DNA of 64,000 bases from Neisseria bergeri (GCA_003044455.1 POWY01000003.1:62001-126000); one strand, 5' to 3'; positions 16,071-27,719 are shown, counted from the stretch's first letter. The notes: generated from the letters alone by a model not told the origin. Numbers and translations are program-made.

Positions 16071-16751
16071 TTAGGCGCAATTTATTGATTTTTTGTAAAG
16101 TCCGCGACCAATAAATTCGATCGTATTTTGGTCGCGCAAGATTTGCAACTGTTGGCGGATTTTGTCTTTGATATGGTTGTTTTGGGGAAATTGGATGGAT
16201 AGTTTGTTTTCAAATTCATACATTTGCGACAATGTGAATTCTTCGGGGAGTTGATCGATACATTTCATAACAGCCAAAAGCCAGCCTTTGTGCTCCGCAT
16301 TTTGGTTGCGTAAAAACAGGTTGGATTGCCATTTTTTCAGAACGGTTTCGGGTTCGATAATGCGGGAATCGTCTATTAAGAATATTTTTCCGCTTTCAGG
16401 CAAAGGGGCGAGATTGATGGAACACATAATGTGGTGCGGCCGGTTTTTAATGCCTTTATTTCTGGGAATAATCATATCCGGCGTGATGAAATGTTTGGGT
16501 ACAAGCACCAATTGCCGTATGGAGTAATCCGCTTTTTTATATGCAAGAAAGAAAAAATTGGGGTTGGTATCTGACCGGATGCGCTCCAACATGGTGTGAT
16601 ATGCACCGTCAGGCACACTGTTACCTATAGTTTTTTGATTTTTACTCTTTAATTCATATTGCTCGTGGCAGTTTGGACAAAAGAGGTCTGCAACAGGTTT
16701 GTTATATGAGTTATCCACAGGGTGTTTTCTATTATCAGTTAATCTGTTCAT
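16071..16751 (-). pseudogene. DpnI-like (dam-replacing) restriction endonuclease, C-terminal portion
   Basis: 226 codons that align with most of DpnI: NKPVADLFCPNC, ELKSKN and DGAYHTMLERI in the PD-(D/E)xK core, then the C-terminal winged helix ending HIKDKIRQQLQILRDQ...IEFIGRGLYKK. DpnI-family enzymes cut Gm6ATC; the neisserial 'dam-replacing' proteins belong here. The N-terminal ~45 residues, including the first zinc CxxC pair, are absent; they lie at 17941-18076, on the other side of an inserted cassette. A stop codon immediately precedes the ATG at 16751. It may still be translated, but an intact enzyme is unlikely. Confidence 0.75.
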
Positions 16752-16779
16752 TCAAACCTAGTATGTAGGATAAAAGAAA

Positions 16780-16802
16780 GGAAACTATTTTGTGTAGTTT
16801 CC
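16780..16802 (-). terminator. Hairpin terminator of the inserted AT-rich cassette
   Basis: GGAAACTA/TAGTTTCC perfect 8-bp stem with a 7-nt loop, followed on the minus strand by a T-rich run, 40 bp after the GIY-YIG-like gene. Confidence 0.5.
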
Positions 16803-16842
16803 CTTACAGTATGTTTATTTATAAAATCTTTAATCCTATAAT

Positions 16843-17484
16843 TTATTTTACAAAAGTGGATAATTTATCAAATTCAGTGTTAGTTAAACTTTCTTTATAT
16901 AGTTCATTAACTTGCCACAGACCACTAGCTCTAATTTTATCTTTTGGTGATTTATTACCTAACCAATTTTCTGAAGGTTTAATTTCACCTGATTGAGCTG
17001 CATTGGAAAGAGTTGAAATTATTTTACTTTCCCAAAATAGGCGCTCTTCTTTTGTATCAACTTCAAAGACACAGAATGAAAGATTATTTTGTATATATTG
17101 ACTAATACGATTCTCTAGTATTTTTTCAAGCTCATTATTAATTTTTTTTAGTTTATCTTCTCTTCCTTTTTTGGGTGTTATATCAAGTTCCCATGAATCT
17201 AAATAACTTTTATTTTCAATATTCAAAATACAACGACCTATATTTTTTCTAAAAATACTTCTATTCTTATTTTCTCTTACAAAATGCTGTATTAGACGAG
17301 AACGTAATTGATTTTCACCGGTATGAGTCCCCACTCTAACTATTCTGTTCATGTTTTCGAAATATTCGCCTTTCTCAAAAATGATATAAATTCCATTTTT
17401 GGGCAATTTAGACTTATCAAAGGGAAAAGTAAATTTTTCTTTTTGATTAAATAAGGAATGTAATTCAGATACTAACGATTTCAT
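16843..17484 (-). CDS. GIY-YIG-like nuclease of an AT-rich two-gene cassette
   Basis: 213 aa. NGIYIIFEKGE followed by RIVRVGTHTG and LRSRLIQHF fits the GIY-(x)n-YIG core and the catalytic Arg region; the second motif reads RVG rather than YIG. A later WESKII could supply the metal-binding Glu. Base composition is far more AT-rich than the core genome and the codon use is A/T-ending, which indicates recent transfer. The start overlaps the stop of the preceding DUF6884-like gene by 4 bp. Role unknown; a defence or mobile-DNA function is plausible from the fold and location. Confidence 0.7.
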   Translation of the reverse strand: MKSLVSELHSLFNQKEKFTFPFDKSKLPKNGIYIIFEKGEYFENMNRIVRVGTHTGENQLRSRLIQHFVRENKNRSIFRKNIGRCILNIENKSYLDSWELDITPKKGREDKLKKINNELEKILENRISQYIQNNLSFCVFEVDTKEERLFWESKIISTLSNAAQSGEIKPSENWLGNKSPKDKIRASGLWQVNELYKESLTNTEFDKLSTFVK

Positions 17485-17909
17485 TTTTGTACTCCATAAC
17501 CTAGTTCTTTGTTAAGATATTTTAATCTTTCACCTAACCTCATTTTATAAAATGGTTGTTCTATATTAATCAATTTATCTTTAATAGGCATAATATACTT
17601 ATTACCAGCTAACATAATAAATGTATCTTTTTCCAAATTGGATTTATCTTTCAATTGATCTATAACTTTTTTACCCCAATTTAGTCTATCATTTTTTTTC
17701 ATCTTATTCAGGGTTACATTATAAGGTTCTATAATTCTATCTAACTCAATTAAATGATATTTTGCAGATAGAATATATATTGCATCAGGTTTAAGTTTAT
17801 AAGCATATGCTAGGCTCTTTTTGAATAGAGGACTGATGTATAAATCTTTTGCTTTTGACCTTTCATTTATTTTTTGTGATACACAAGATAATAAGACAAT
17901 TTTTTTCAT
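17481..17909 (-). CDS. DUF6884-like protein paired with the GIY-YIG gene
   Basis: 142 aa. Pattern: VLLSCVSQK at the N-terminus, AKDLYISPLFKKSLAYA, then IYILSAKYHLIELDRIIEPY, which is the signature of the DUF6884/YaaA-like family (C..k....a.dLY.s..f..a......iLSAkyGLv.p...i.pY). No catalytic role has been established for that family that I know of. AT-rich like its partner, with which it shares a 4-bp overlap. The start codon lies where the interrupted DpnI-like reading frame ends. Confidence 0.7.
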   Translation of the reverse strand: MKKIVLLSCVSQKINERSKAKDLYISPLFKKSLAYAYKLKPDAIYILSAKYHLIELDRIIEPYNVTLNKMKKNDRLNWGKKVIDQLKDKSNLEKDTFIMLAGNKYIMPIKDKLINIEQPFYKMRLGERLKYLNKELGYGVQK

Positions 17910-17940
17910 TATTTAATATCCTTGTATAAAAGTAATTGGT

Positions 17941-18076
17941 AAATCTCTGCATCGGCTTGCTTCCGCAACAGGGACAGTAGCCGTTTTTTTTCCAGCCAAG
18001 CTTCACTCATTACACGGATTTTGTGGGTTGCTTTATTTTGTTGCTTTCCCAATTCGGTATCGAAAAATAAATTCAT
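17941..18076 (-). pseudogene. DpnI-like endonuclease, N-terminal fragment with frameshift
   Basis: From the ATG at 18076: MNLFFDTELG...KIRVMSEAWLEK, matching the DpnI N-terminus. At the A8 run (T8 on the plus strand, near 17984-17991) the frame is lost. Reading one base fewer gives NGYCPCCGSKPMQRF, the first zinc CxxC pair of DpnI. The match stops near 17941, where the AT-rich cassette begins. The open frame itself continues to 17909 as unrelated residues. Confidence 0.75.
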
Positions 18077-18137
18077 GTTTTGGATTTTGAGATTTAAGTT
18101 ATTTGAGGTCTGTAATGTAGACAACTCAATCTATCTT

Positions 18138-18188
18138 AAAAAGGTCGTCTGAAAACCCTGTTTCCAAGTTTTCAGGCGACCTTTTTTA
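18138..18188 (-). terminator. leuS terminator with AG-mucDUS arm
   Basis: AAAAAGGTCGTCTGAA ... TTTTCAGGCGACCTTTTTT, 28 bp after the leuS stop. The left arm is the AGGTCGTCTGAA dialect. Confidence 0.75.
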
Positions 18189-18215
18189 ATTACAGCAATC
18201 AATGCCGAATCAGGT

Positions 18216-20873
<2,658 letters not shown>

Positions 20874-21110
20874 TTAGGAATTTAAAAGAGGAATTATAAC
20901 AGGTTGCCGATGTCGGCGAATCGGCAAATTGCCGGCAGGATGCGTAAATTCGCACGCGTATCATTCCGTATGCTGTACAAATACACTGCGTTTACTGATA
21001 CGCACGTTTTTTATGCTAATATTACAAACCAAAATCAAACGTTTAAACTCCCTGTAACAAGTCTGCCAAATCAGACGGCAAACAGGTATCAGACAAAAAG
21101 GACTTTGCAC

Positions 21111-21626
21111 ATGAAAACAAAACAAATCGTTAAACTTGGCTTAGCAGTATTGGCAGCCGGCGTTCTGTCTGCCTGCGCAACCAAAAGCAACGTCAAAGCC
21201 GACGGCACGACCGACAATCCGGTTTTCCCGAAACCCTATTCCGTAACGCTCGACAACAAGCGCGGCACATTCCCGACTTATGACGAACTGGATCAGATGC
21301 GCCCCGGCCTGACCAAAGACGACATCTACAAAATCCTGGGTCGCCCGCATTACGATGAAGGCATGTACGGCGTACGCGAATGGGATTACCTGTTCCACTT
21401 CCATACCCCGGGCGTAGGTATCGACCCTGAAAACACTTCCGGCGTAGAAGGTATTACTACCTGTCAATACAAAATTATTTTCGATAAAGACAAATTTGCC
21501 CGCAGCTTCTACTGGAATCCCGTATTCCCGAAAGATGCCGTCTGTCCGCCGCCCGCACCCAAAGCCGAGCCGCAAGTCATCATCCGCGAAATCGTGCCGG
21601 CAAAACCGAAACGTATCCGCCAATAA
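21111..21626 (+). CDS. SmpA/OmlA (BamE-like) domain lipoprotein
   Basis: 171 aa from the ATG at 21111 (AAAAAGGA upstream). Lipoprotein signal with lipobox VLSAC (Cys22). The body has the SmpA/OmlA fold signature FPTYDELDQMRPGLTKDDIYKILGRP and then REWDYLFHF. The C-terminal tail is Pro/Lys rich. It is probably anchored at the outer membrane. BamE of the BAM complex shares this fold, but this is longer, and the assignment to BamE itself is not certain. Confidence 0.82.
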   Translation: MKTKQIVKLGLAVLAAGVLSACATKSNVKADGTTDNPVFPKPYSVTLDNKRGTFPTYDELDQMRPGLTKDDIYKILGRPHYDEGMYGVREWDYLFHFHTPGVGIDPENTSGVEGITTCQYKIIFDKDKFARSFYWNPVFPKDAVCPPPAPKAEPQVIIREIVPAKPKRIRQ

Positions 21627-21632
21627 TCCAAT

Positions 21633-22076
21633 ATGCCGTTCCGCCTGTTTTTAGGGATATTATGCTGCCTGCCAATAGTTGCTCCCGTATATGCACAGGG
21701 GCAACCGGATGCGGTCAGTGCCTATATTCAAAAGAAAAAAGTCATCGTCGATACATCCAAAGCGGAACTCTGTTTTGCCGATGACCATCAGTGCCATCCT
21801 GTCCTTATCGGCGTTTCCACACCCAAAGGAAAGTTTGATTTGACACTGAACAGCACCGACAAACCCGGATACGGTGGCGAAGTTATCGGCTTCAAACAGG
21901 AAGGCGACTTCCTGTTTGCCCTGCACCGCGTTTGGAATCAGATACCGTCGGAAAGGAGGAACGAACGTATCGCATCTTCGGTTGTGTCCGACAGGATTAT
22001 GACCAACGGCTGCATCAACGTCAGCGATGCGGTGTATGAAAAACTGCGTCATTATTTTGTGTTGGAAGTGATTTGA
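21633..22076 (+). CDS. L,D-transpeptidase (YkuD)-like secreted protein
   Basis: 147 aa with a signal peptide (LFLGILCCLPIVAPVYAQG). The C-terminal motif SDRIMTNGCINVSD (about residues 118-131) matches the YkuD S/T-x-GC-[IV]-x catalytic block, with Cys as nucleophile, and an upstream His lies in ALHRVW. It starts 6 bp after the preceding lipoprotein gene, so both are likely co-transcribed envelope genes. The TN before GC replaces the usual HG/SH, so activity should be regarded as probable, not certain. Confidence 0.75.
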   Translation: MPFRLFLGILCCLPIVAPVYAQGQPDAVSAYIQKKKVIVDTSKAELCFADDHQCHPVLIGVSTPKGKFDLTLNSTDKPGYGGEVIGFKQEGDFLFALHRVWNQIPSERRNERIASSVVSDRIMTNGCINVSDAVYEKLRHYFVLEVI

Positions 22077-22244
22077 AACAGACGGATACCGCACGCGCCG
22101 GTATCCGTTTTCACATTGCCCCGATGCCTGAAACAGACTGTCCGCCACGTCATGCCGTCTGAAACCGGCGCAGGTGCCACCAAGCCTTCAGACGGCATTG
22201 TCCGCCTGCTCCGACCGAACAACAACCATCTTTGGGAGAACCTT

Positions 22245-24302
22245 ATGCCCGAACAAAACCGCATCCTCTGCCGCGAACTGAGCCTGCTGGCATTCAACCG
22301 CCGCGTGTTGGCGCAGGCGGAAGACAGAAACGTCCCCCTTTTGGAACGCCTGCGCTTCCTGTGCATCGTGTCGTCCAATCTTGACGAGTTTTTCGAAGTC
22401 CGCATGGCGTGGCTCAAGCGTGAAAACAAGCTGCACCCCTGGCGCAGGCTGGACAACGGCAAAATGCCGTCTGAAACCATCACCGACGTTACCGAAGCGG
22501 CGCGCTCCCTGATACAGCACCAGTACGGCCTGTTCAACAACGTCCTTCAGCCCGAGCTGGCACAAGAAGGCATCCATTTTTACCGCCGCCGCAATTGGAC
22601 GGGCGCGCAGAAAAAATGGATTGAAGACTATTTTGACCGTGAGTTGTTGCCGATTCTGACCCCCATCGGCCTTGACCCCTCCCACCCGTTCCCACGCCCG
22701 CTGAACAAATCGCTGAACTTTGCCGTAGAACTCGACGGCACAGACGCATTCGGCAGACCCTCGGGTATGGCGATTGTCCAGGCACCGCGCATCCTGCCGC
22801 GCGTCGTCCCCCTGCCTGCCGAATTATGCGAAGGCGGCAGCGGCTTTGTCTTCCTCTCCTCCATCCTGCACGCCCACGTCGGCAAACTCTTTCCCGGCAT
22901 GACGGTCAAAGGCTGCCACCAATTCCGCCTCACCCGCGACAGCGACCTGACTGTCGATGAAGAAGACCTCAAAAACCTCCGGGCCGCCATCCAAAACGAA
23001 CTGCACGATCGGGAATACGGAGACGGCGTACGCCTTGAAGTCGCCGACACCTGCCCCGCCTACATCCACGACTTCCTGCTGTCGCAATTCAGACTGACCG
23101 CTGCCGAACTTTACCAAGTCAAAGGTCCGGTCAACCTCGTACGCCTCAACTCCGTTCCCGATTTGGTTGACCGTCCTGATTTAAAATTTCCGCCCCATAC
23201 ACAAGGCAGGTTGAAAGCCTTGGGTAAAAACGGCTCGATATTCAAACTGATACGCCGCGCACCCATCCTTCTGCACCATCCGTACCAGTCCTTCGACCCC
23301 GTGGTCGATATGATACGCGAAGCCGCCGCAGACCCCGCTGTCCTTGCCGTCAAAATGACCATCTACCGCACCGGCACGCGCTCCGAACTCGTCCGCGCCC
23401 TGATGAAGGCGGCACTGGCAGGCAAACAGGTTACCGTCGTGGTCGAACTGATGGCGCGTTTTGATGAGGCCAACAACGTCAACTGGGCGAAGCAGCTCGA
23501 AGAGGCGGGCGCGCACGTCGTGTACGGCGTGTTCGGCTACAAAGTCCACGCCAAAATGGCACTCATCATCCGCCGCGAAGACGGCGTGCTCAAGCGTTAC
23601 GCCCACCTCGGCACGGGCAACTACCACCAAGGCACATCGCGCATCTACACCGACTTCGGCCTCATCACCGCCGACGAACAAATCACCGCCGATGTGAACA
23701 CATTGTTCATGGAAATCACAGGCTTGGGCAAACCCGGACGGCTGAACAAACTCTACCAAAGTCCGTTTACCCTGCACAAAATGGTCATCGACCGCATCAA
23801 GCAGGAAACCGAACACGCCAAAGCCGGCAAACCGGCGCGGATTACCGCCAAGATGAATTCGCTCATCGAACCGACCGTCATCGAAGCCCTGTATCGGGCA
23901 AGCGCGGCAGGTGTGCAAATCGATTTGATTGTGCGCGGTATGTGCACCTTGCGCCCGGGTGTAAAAGGCTTGTCCGAAAACATCCGCGTCCGCTCCATCG
24001 TCGGCAGACAGCTCGAACACTCACGGATTTACTGCTTCCACAACAACGGCGCGGACGATACCTTTATTTCCAGCGCGGATTGGATGGGGCGCAACTTCTT
24101 CCGCCGCATTGAAGTAGCAACGCCCGTTACCACGCCAACCCTCAAAAAGCGCGTTATACATGAAGGACTGACCATGGCACTAGACGACAACACCCATGCA
24201 TGGCTGATGCAGCCGGACGGCAGCTATATCAGAGCCACACCTGTCGAAGGCGAAAGCGAAGCCGACCTGCAAAACAATTTGTGGGATTTGCTCGGAGGCT
24301 GA
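22245..24302 (+). CDS. ppk: Polyphosphate kinase 1
   Basis: 685 aa from the ATG at 22245 (GGGAG 6 bp upstream). N-terminal helical domain with RELSLLAFNRRVL and SSNLDEFFEVRM. Two PLD-like catalytic halves contain YKVHAKMALI (autophosphorylated His, about 435) and HSRIYCFHNNG (about 590). It makes polyphosphate from ATP reversibly. The 5' flank contains uptake sequences at 22153 and 22187. Confidence 0.96.
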   Translation: MPEQNRILCRELSLLAFNRRVLAQAEDRNVPLLERLRFLCIVSSNLDEFFEVRMAWLKRENKLHPWRRLDNGKMPSETITDVTEAARSLIQHQYGLFNNVLQPELAQEGIHFYRRRNWTGAQKKWIEDYFDRELLPILTPIGLDPSHPFPRPLNKSLNFAVELDGTDAFGRPSGMAIVQAPRILPRVVPLPAELCEGGSGFVFLSSILHAHVGKLFPGMTVKGCHQFRLTRDSDLTVDEEDLKNLRAAIQNELHDREYGDGVRLEVADTCPAYIHDFLLSQFRLTAAELYQVKGPVNLVRLNSVPDLVDRPDLKFPPHTQGRLKALGKNGSIFKLIRRAPILLHHPYQSFDPVVDMIREAAADPAVLAVKMTIYRTGTRSELVRALMKAALAGKQVTVVVELMARFDEANNVNWAKQLEEAGAHVVYGVFGYKVHAKMALIIRREDGVLKRYAHLGTGNYHQGTSRIYTDFGLITADEQITADVNTLFMEITGLGKPGRLNKLYQSPFTLHKMVIDRIKQETEHAKAGKPARITAKMNSLIEPTVIEALYRASAAGVQIDLIVRGMCTLRPGVKGLSENIRVRSIVGRQLEHSRIYCFHNNGADDTFISSADWMGRNFFRRIEVATPVTTPTLKKRVIHEGLTMALDDNTHAWLMQPDGSYIRATPVEGESEADLQNNLWDLLGG

Positions 24303-24323
24303 CCCGTACCGCACCAATCAAAA

Positions 24324-24364
24324 ACCATGCCGTCTGAAACCTTTCCGTTTCAGACGGCATGGTT
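24324..24364. terminator. Bidirectional DUS-pair terminator between ppk and dnaN
   Basis: ATGCCGTCTGAAAC...GTTTCAGACGGCAT with a 6-nt loop between convergent genes. Confidence 0.7.
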
Positions 24365-24563
24365 TTGCAGCAATCCAAACAGGGCGGACTGGAGTCAAAA
24401 ACACACCTTCGCCATTCCGCACAAGCACTTCCCCTATACGCTCCCAACCCCGATCCGCCGCATTCCAGACGGCATTGCCTTTCCGACAGCCAAACAAAAC
24501 CCCGAATCCGTCTGCACGGTTCGGGGCATATCTCCAATACGGGCATCGTGCTCCGAAAAACCG

Positions 24564-25667
24564 TCAAATCCGCATCGGCATCACGATATATTTGAAATTC
24601 GAATTGTTCGGTACGGTAAACAAGGTCGAACGGTTGGCGTCGCCGAAAGCAAGTTGCACATCGTCGGAATGGATGTTGCGCAACACGTCCATCAGATAGC
24701 CGATATTGAAACCGACTTCGAGTTCGCCGCCCTGATAGGCGATTTCGATTTCTTCACGCGCTTCTTCCTGCTCGTTGTTGCTGCACACGACGCTCAACAG
24801 GCCGGATTGCAGGAACAGGCGCGCGCCACGGAATTTTTCGTTGGCAAGAATGGACACACGTTCCAGCGCGCCCAAAAGTTCGGCACGGGACAAAACGAAA
24901 ATCTTGTCGTTGTCCAAAGGAATCACGCGGTTGAAATCGGGGAATTTGCCGTCGATGACCTTGCTGACGATGGTCGTGCCGTTGCATTGGAAACGCACCT
25001 GCTTGTCCAGCAGCTCGATTTGAATCGGATCGTCGGGGTTGTTCAACAGTTTGAACAGTTCCAGCACCGTTTTGCGCGGCAAAATCACTTCGGCGCGCGG
25101 CAAATCCGCATCAATCGCGCAGGCGGCATAGGCAAGGCGGTGTCCGTCGGTCGCCACAAGGCGCAACTGGCTGCCCTCAACCTGCATCAGCAGACCGTTG
25201 AGATAATAGCGGATGTCCTGCACCGCCATGCTGTATTGGACCTGCGAAAGCATGGACTTGAAGGCTTCCTGTTCCAACTCGAAAACGGCACTGACATCCT
25301 CGCCGATATTCATTTGCGGAAAATCTTCGGCAGGCAGGGTTTGCAGGGCAAAACGGGACTTGCCCGCCTTCAACGTCAGACGGTTGTCGTCCCAATCCAA
25401 CAAAACCAATGCACCTGCCGGCAGTGCCCGTAAAATATCCTGAAATTTCTTGGCATTGGTGGTGATGCGGAAGTTGCCCGCACCGCCCTCGGGACCCGCG
25501 GTATCGATTTGGATTTCCAAATCGGTTGCCAAGAGTTTGGTCTGACCGTCCCTGCACTCAATCAGCACATTGGACAGGATAGGCAGGGTGTGGCGGCGTT
25601 CGACAATGCCGGTAACGGCTTGCAACGGCTTGAGCAGGCTGTCGCGCTCGACTTGTAAAATCAACAT
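24564..25667 (-). CDS. dnaN: DNA polymerase III beta subunit (sliding clamp)
   Basis: 367 aa, the normal length of the three-domain beta clamp. Starts MLILQVERDSLLKPLQAV; RRHTLPILSNVLIE and ends NNSNFKYIVMPMRI, the conserved C-terminal MPMR. It tethers Pol III to DNA. It lies downstream of dnaA in the same direction, separated by 80 bp containing an inverted DUS pair. Confidence 0.97.
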   Translation of the reverse strand: MLILQVERDSLLKPLQAVTGIVERRHTLPILSNVLIECRDGQTKLLATDLEIQIDTAGPEGGAGNFRITTNAKKFQDILRALPAGALVLLDWDDNRLTLKAGKSRFALQTLPAEDFPQMNIGEDVSAVFELEQEAFKSMLSQVQYSMAVQDIRYYLNGLLMQVEGSQLRLVATDGHRLAYAACAIDADLPRAEVILPRKTVLELFKLLNNPDDPIQIELLDKQVRFQCNGTTIVSKVIDGKFPDFNRVIPLDNDKIFVLSRAELLGALERVSILANEKFRGARLFLQSGLLSVVCSNNEQEEAREEIEIAYQGGELEVGFNIGYLMDVLRNIHSDDVQLAFGDANRSTLFTVPNNSNFKYIVMPMRI

Positions 25668-25699
25668 TTTCGCTCCTTAAATCGGTTGGATTTCTTACC

Positions 25700-25736
25700 C
25701 TTCAGACGGCATGGGCAATATCATGCCGTCTGAAAA
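25700..25736 (-). terminator. Inverted DUS pair between dnaA and dnaN
   Basis: TTCAGACGGCAT...ATGCCGTCTGAA, just past the dnaA stop. It may attenuate read-through into dnaN. Confidence 0.5.
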
Positions 25737-25745
25737 CGTTTTCCA

Positions 25746-27293
25746 TCAGTTTTGAATCAGAATCAGCAGTTTCTCGTAATCCTGCGCCAACTCGGGATCT
25801 TCCTCGCGCAGTTTCGCCACCGCCCTGATACCGTGCATGACGGTCGTATGGTCGCGTCCGCCGAACGAATCGCCGATAGACGGCAGGCTCAAAGTGGTCA
25901 GTTCTTTGGTCAGGCTCATGGCAACCTGACGCGGACGGGCAATGTTGCGCGTGCGTTTTTTGCCGAGTACGTCGCTGATTTTGATGTGGTAATATTTCGC
26001 CACCGCATCGATGATGATGTCGGCGGTGATGACTTTGTGCTTCTCGGCAATAATGTCCTGCAAAGCGGTACGCGCCAAATCGATGTCGATGACGGGACGG
26101 TTCATAAAGCGGCTGCTCGCTCCGACACGGTTGAACGCACCTTCCAATTCGCGCACGTTGGAACGGATCAGGTTGGCAATAAACAATGCCGCCTCGTCTT
26201 CGATGCTGATACCCGCCGCCTCTGCCTTTTTCTGCAAAATGGCGATACGCATTTCCAATTCGGGCGGCTCGAGTTCCAAAGTCAGCCCCCATGAAAAACG
26301 GGATTTGAGGCGGTCGTCCATACCTTCGATTTTGGCGGGTAAAACATCGCAAGTGAGGATGAGCTGTTTTTTCTCGTTGTGGAAATGGTTGTACAGATAG
26401 AAAAACTCTTCCATCGTACGGTCTTTGCCTTTGATGAACTGGATGTCGTCGATAATCAGCAGGTCGTATTGCTTGTATTGCTGTTTGAACACGTCGTAAG
26501 TGTTGTTGCGCACGGCTTTCATGAAGCTGCGGATATAATCGTCCGAATGCATATAGCGTACTTTCGCGTCGGGACGGTTTTTCAAAAGCTCGTTGCCGAT
26601 GGCTTGCACCAGGTGGGTTTTGCCCAAACCCGTGCTGCCGTACAGGAAAAACGGGTTGTAACTCTGTCCCGGACTTTCCGCAATCGCCTGCGCCGCCGCC
26701 GCTGCAAGGCGGTTGCCCTTGCCTTCGACCAATGTGCCGAACGTGTAATCGCGCGACAGGTTGGTCTGCTCGTAACGCGCCTCTTCCGCACCGGCCTGCG
26801 CGTCCGTCCGTGCTTTGGCAACTGCCGCCGATTCCGGACGGGAAGCAGGTTCGGCAGTATGGCGCGGCTCATGCGGGAGGTTTTTCATACGTTCCGCCAA
26901 AATATCCGCCGCCGTTTTCGACGCAGCGGGTTTGACAGGCTCTTCAGACGGCACTTCATCCGACAACTCCGCCTGCACCGGCAATTCATCCCGCACCTCG
27001 TGCACGGGCGGTTTTTCTACAACCCCGACATCCGCCATCTCATAACGCACGCCTTCTCCCGGTTTGAATACGAAGGCGGAACGGCCGGCAGCCAACTCTT
27101 CCCTCACTGCTTCTATTTTTCCGGCAAACTGGCTCTTGAGCATATTGCAGGCAAACTGGTTCTTGCCGTACACCACCCATAGCCCCCCCTCCTCACCGAC
27201 GGTAAGGGGCGCAATCCATTGCGCAAACTGCCCGTGAGGCAACATATCGTGAAGACGGCGGAGGCACAGCGGCCAAAACTCTGCTAATGTCAT
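25746..27293 (-). CDS. dnaA: Chromosomal replication initiator DnaA
   Basis: 515 aa. Domain I (residues 1-85), a variable Ala/Glu/Pro-rich domain II (to ~175), AAA+ domain III with Walker A GSTGLGKTHL (about 218) and Walker B LLIIDDIQF (about 274), and domain IV with the DnaA signature GGRDHTTVMHG (about 474) that contacts DnaA boxes. It opens oriC. Upstream lies an AT-rich region with DnaA boxes before rpmH. Confidence 0.97.
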   Translation of the reverse strand: MTLAEFWPLCLRRLHDMLPHGQFAQWIAPLTVGEEGGLWVVYGKNQFACNMLKSQFAGKIEAVREELAAGRSAFVFKPGEGVRYEMADVGVVEKPPVHEVRDELPVQAELSDEVPSEEPVKPAASKTAADILAERMKNLPHEPRHTAEPASRPESAAVAKARTDAQAGAEEARYEQTNLSRDYTFGTLVEGKGNRLAAAAAQAIAESPGQSYNPFFLYGSTGLGKTHLVQAIGNELLKNRPDAKVRYMHSDDYIRSFMKAVRNNTYDVFKQQYKQYDLLIIDDIQFIKGKDRTMEEFFYLYNHFHNEKKQLILTCDVLPAKIEGMDDRLKSRFSWGLTLELEPPELEMRIAILQKKAEAAGISIEDEAALFIANLIRSNVRELEGAFNRVGASSRFMNRPVIDIDLARTALQDIIAEKHKVITADIIIDAVAKYYHIKISDVLGKKRTRNIARPRQVAMSLTKELTTLSLPSIGDSFGGRDHTTVMHGIRAVAKLREEDPELAQDYEKLLILIQN

Positions 27294-27311
27294 GGATAGG
27301 CTCGAATCGGT

Positions 27312-27450
27312 AAAAATGTTTCAACACACAGGGCGACACATAAAGCGTCGCCCTGTGTGTTGCCCTGATTTGGAAGGGGTTACGCCCCTCTCAAATAAAT
27401 TCTGATTCTACCGCCCTAAAAGGCGGGGTTTCAACCGAAAAGGAAATACG
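27312..27450 (+). repeat. Intergenic repeat, copy 1 (REP2/CREN-like)
   Basis: Starts AAAATGTTTCAACACACAGG, contains the inverted GGGCGACA...GCGTCGCCC and ends GGGGTTTCAACCGAAAAGGA followed by an ATG. A second copy with about 85% identity by eye lies at 44019-44150. The layout (inverted repeat, then a ribosome-binding-like GGAAAT and ATG) recalls the REP2/CREN family of neisserial promoter repeats; that name is not certain. Confidence 0.6.
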
Positions 27451-27600
27451 ATGAAATCGAAAATAAAGAAAATATAATATTTTCAAAAAGAAAATAAATC
27501 TTCTGAACGCGCATCGGTTCAAAATGCAGCGAACCGATTATACCGACTCGCCGACATTCTATCCACAACCCGTGCAAAAATTTATCCACAGAAAGGCGGC
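27445..27600. other. Candidate replication origin features between dnaA and rpmH
   Basis: An AT-rich stretch (27450-27512) is followed by a perfect DnaA box TTATCCACA at 27582-27590 and a near box CTATCCACA at 27559-27567. The dnaA-rpmH interval is the classical bacterial oriC location, but only two boxes are visible. Confidence 0.45.
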
Positions 27601-27649
27601 AGAAATCCGCAGGCAATCGGGCAATCCTCCTGCAAAGTTTCTATATTGA

Positions 27650-27678
27650 TTGACAAAAGCGGCAAATTGGAGTGTAAT
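27650..27678 (+). promoter_or_regulatory. rpmH promoter
   Basis: Consensus TTGACA at 27650-27655, 17-bp spacer, TGTAAT at 27673-27678; the rpmH ATG follows at 27720. Confidence 0.8.
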
Positions 27679-27719
27679 TCACGGTTTAATTATCTACCCA
27701 TTCTATTTTAGGAAACATC

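Noticed and set aside
23181-24020. 279-codon antisense frame over ppk
   Set aside because: Antisense shadow of the catalytic half of ppk.
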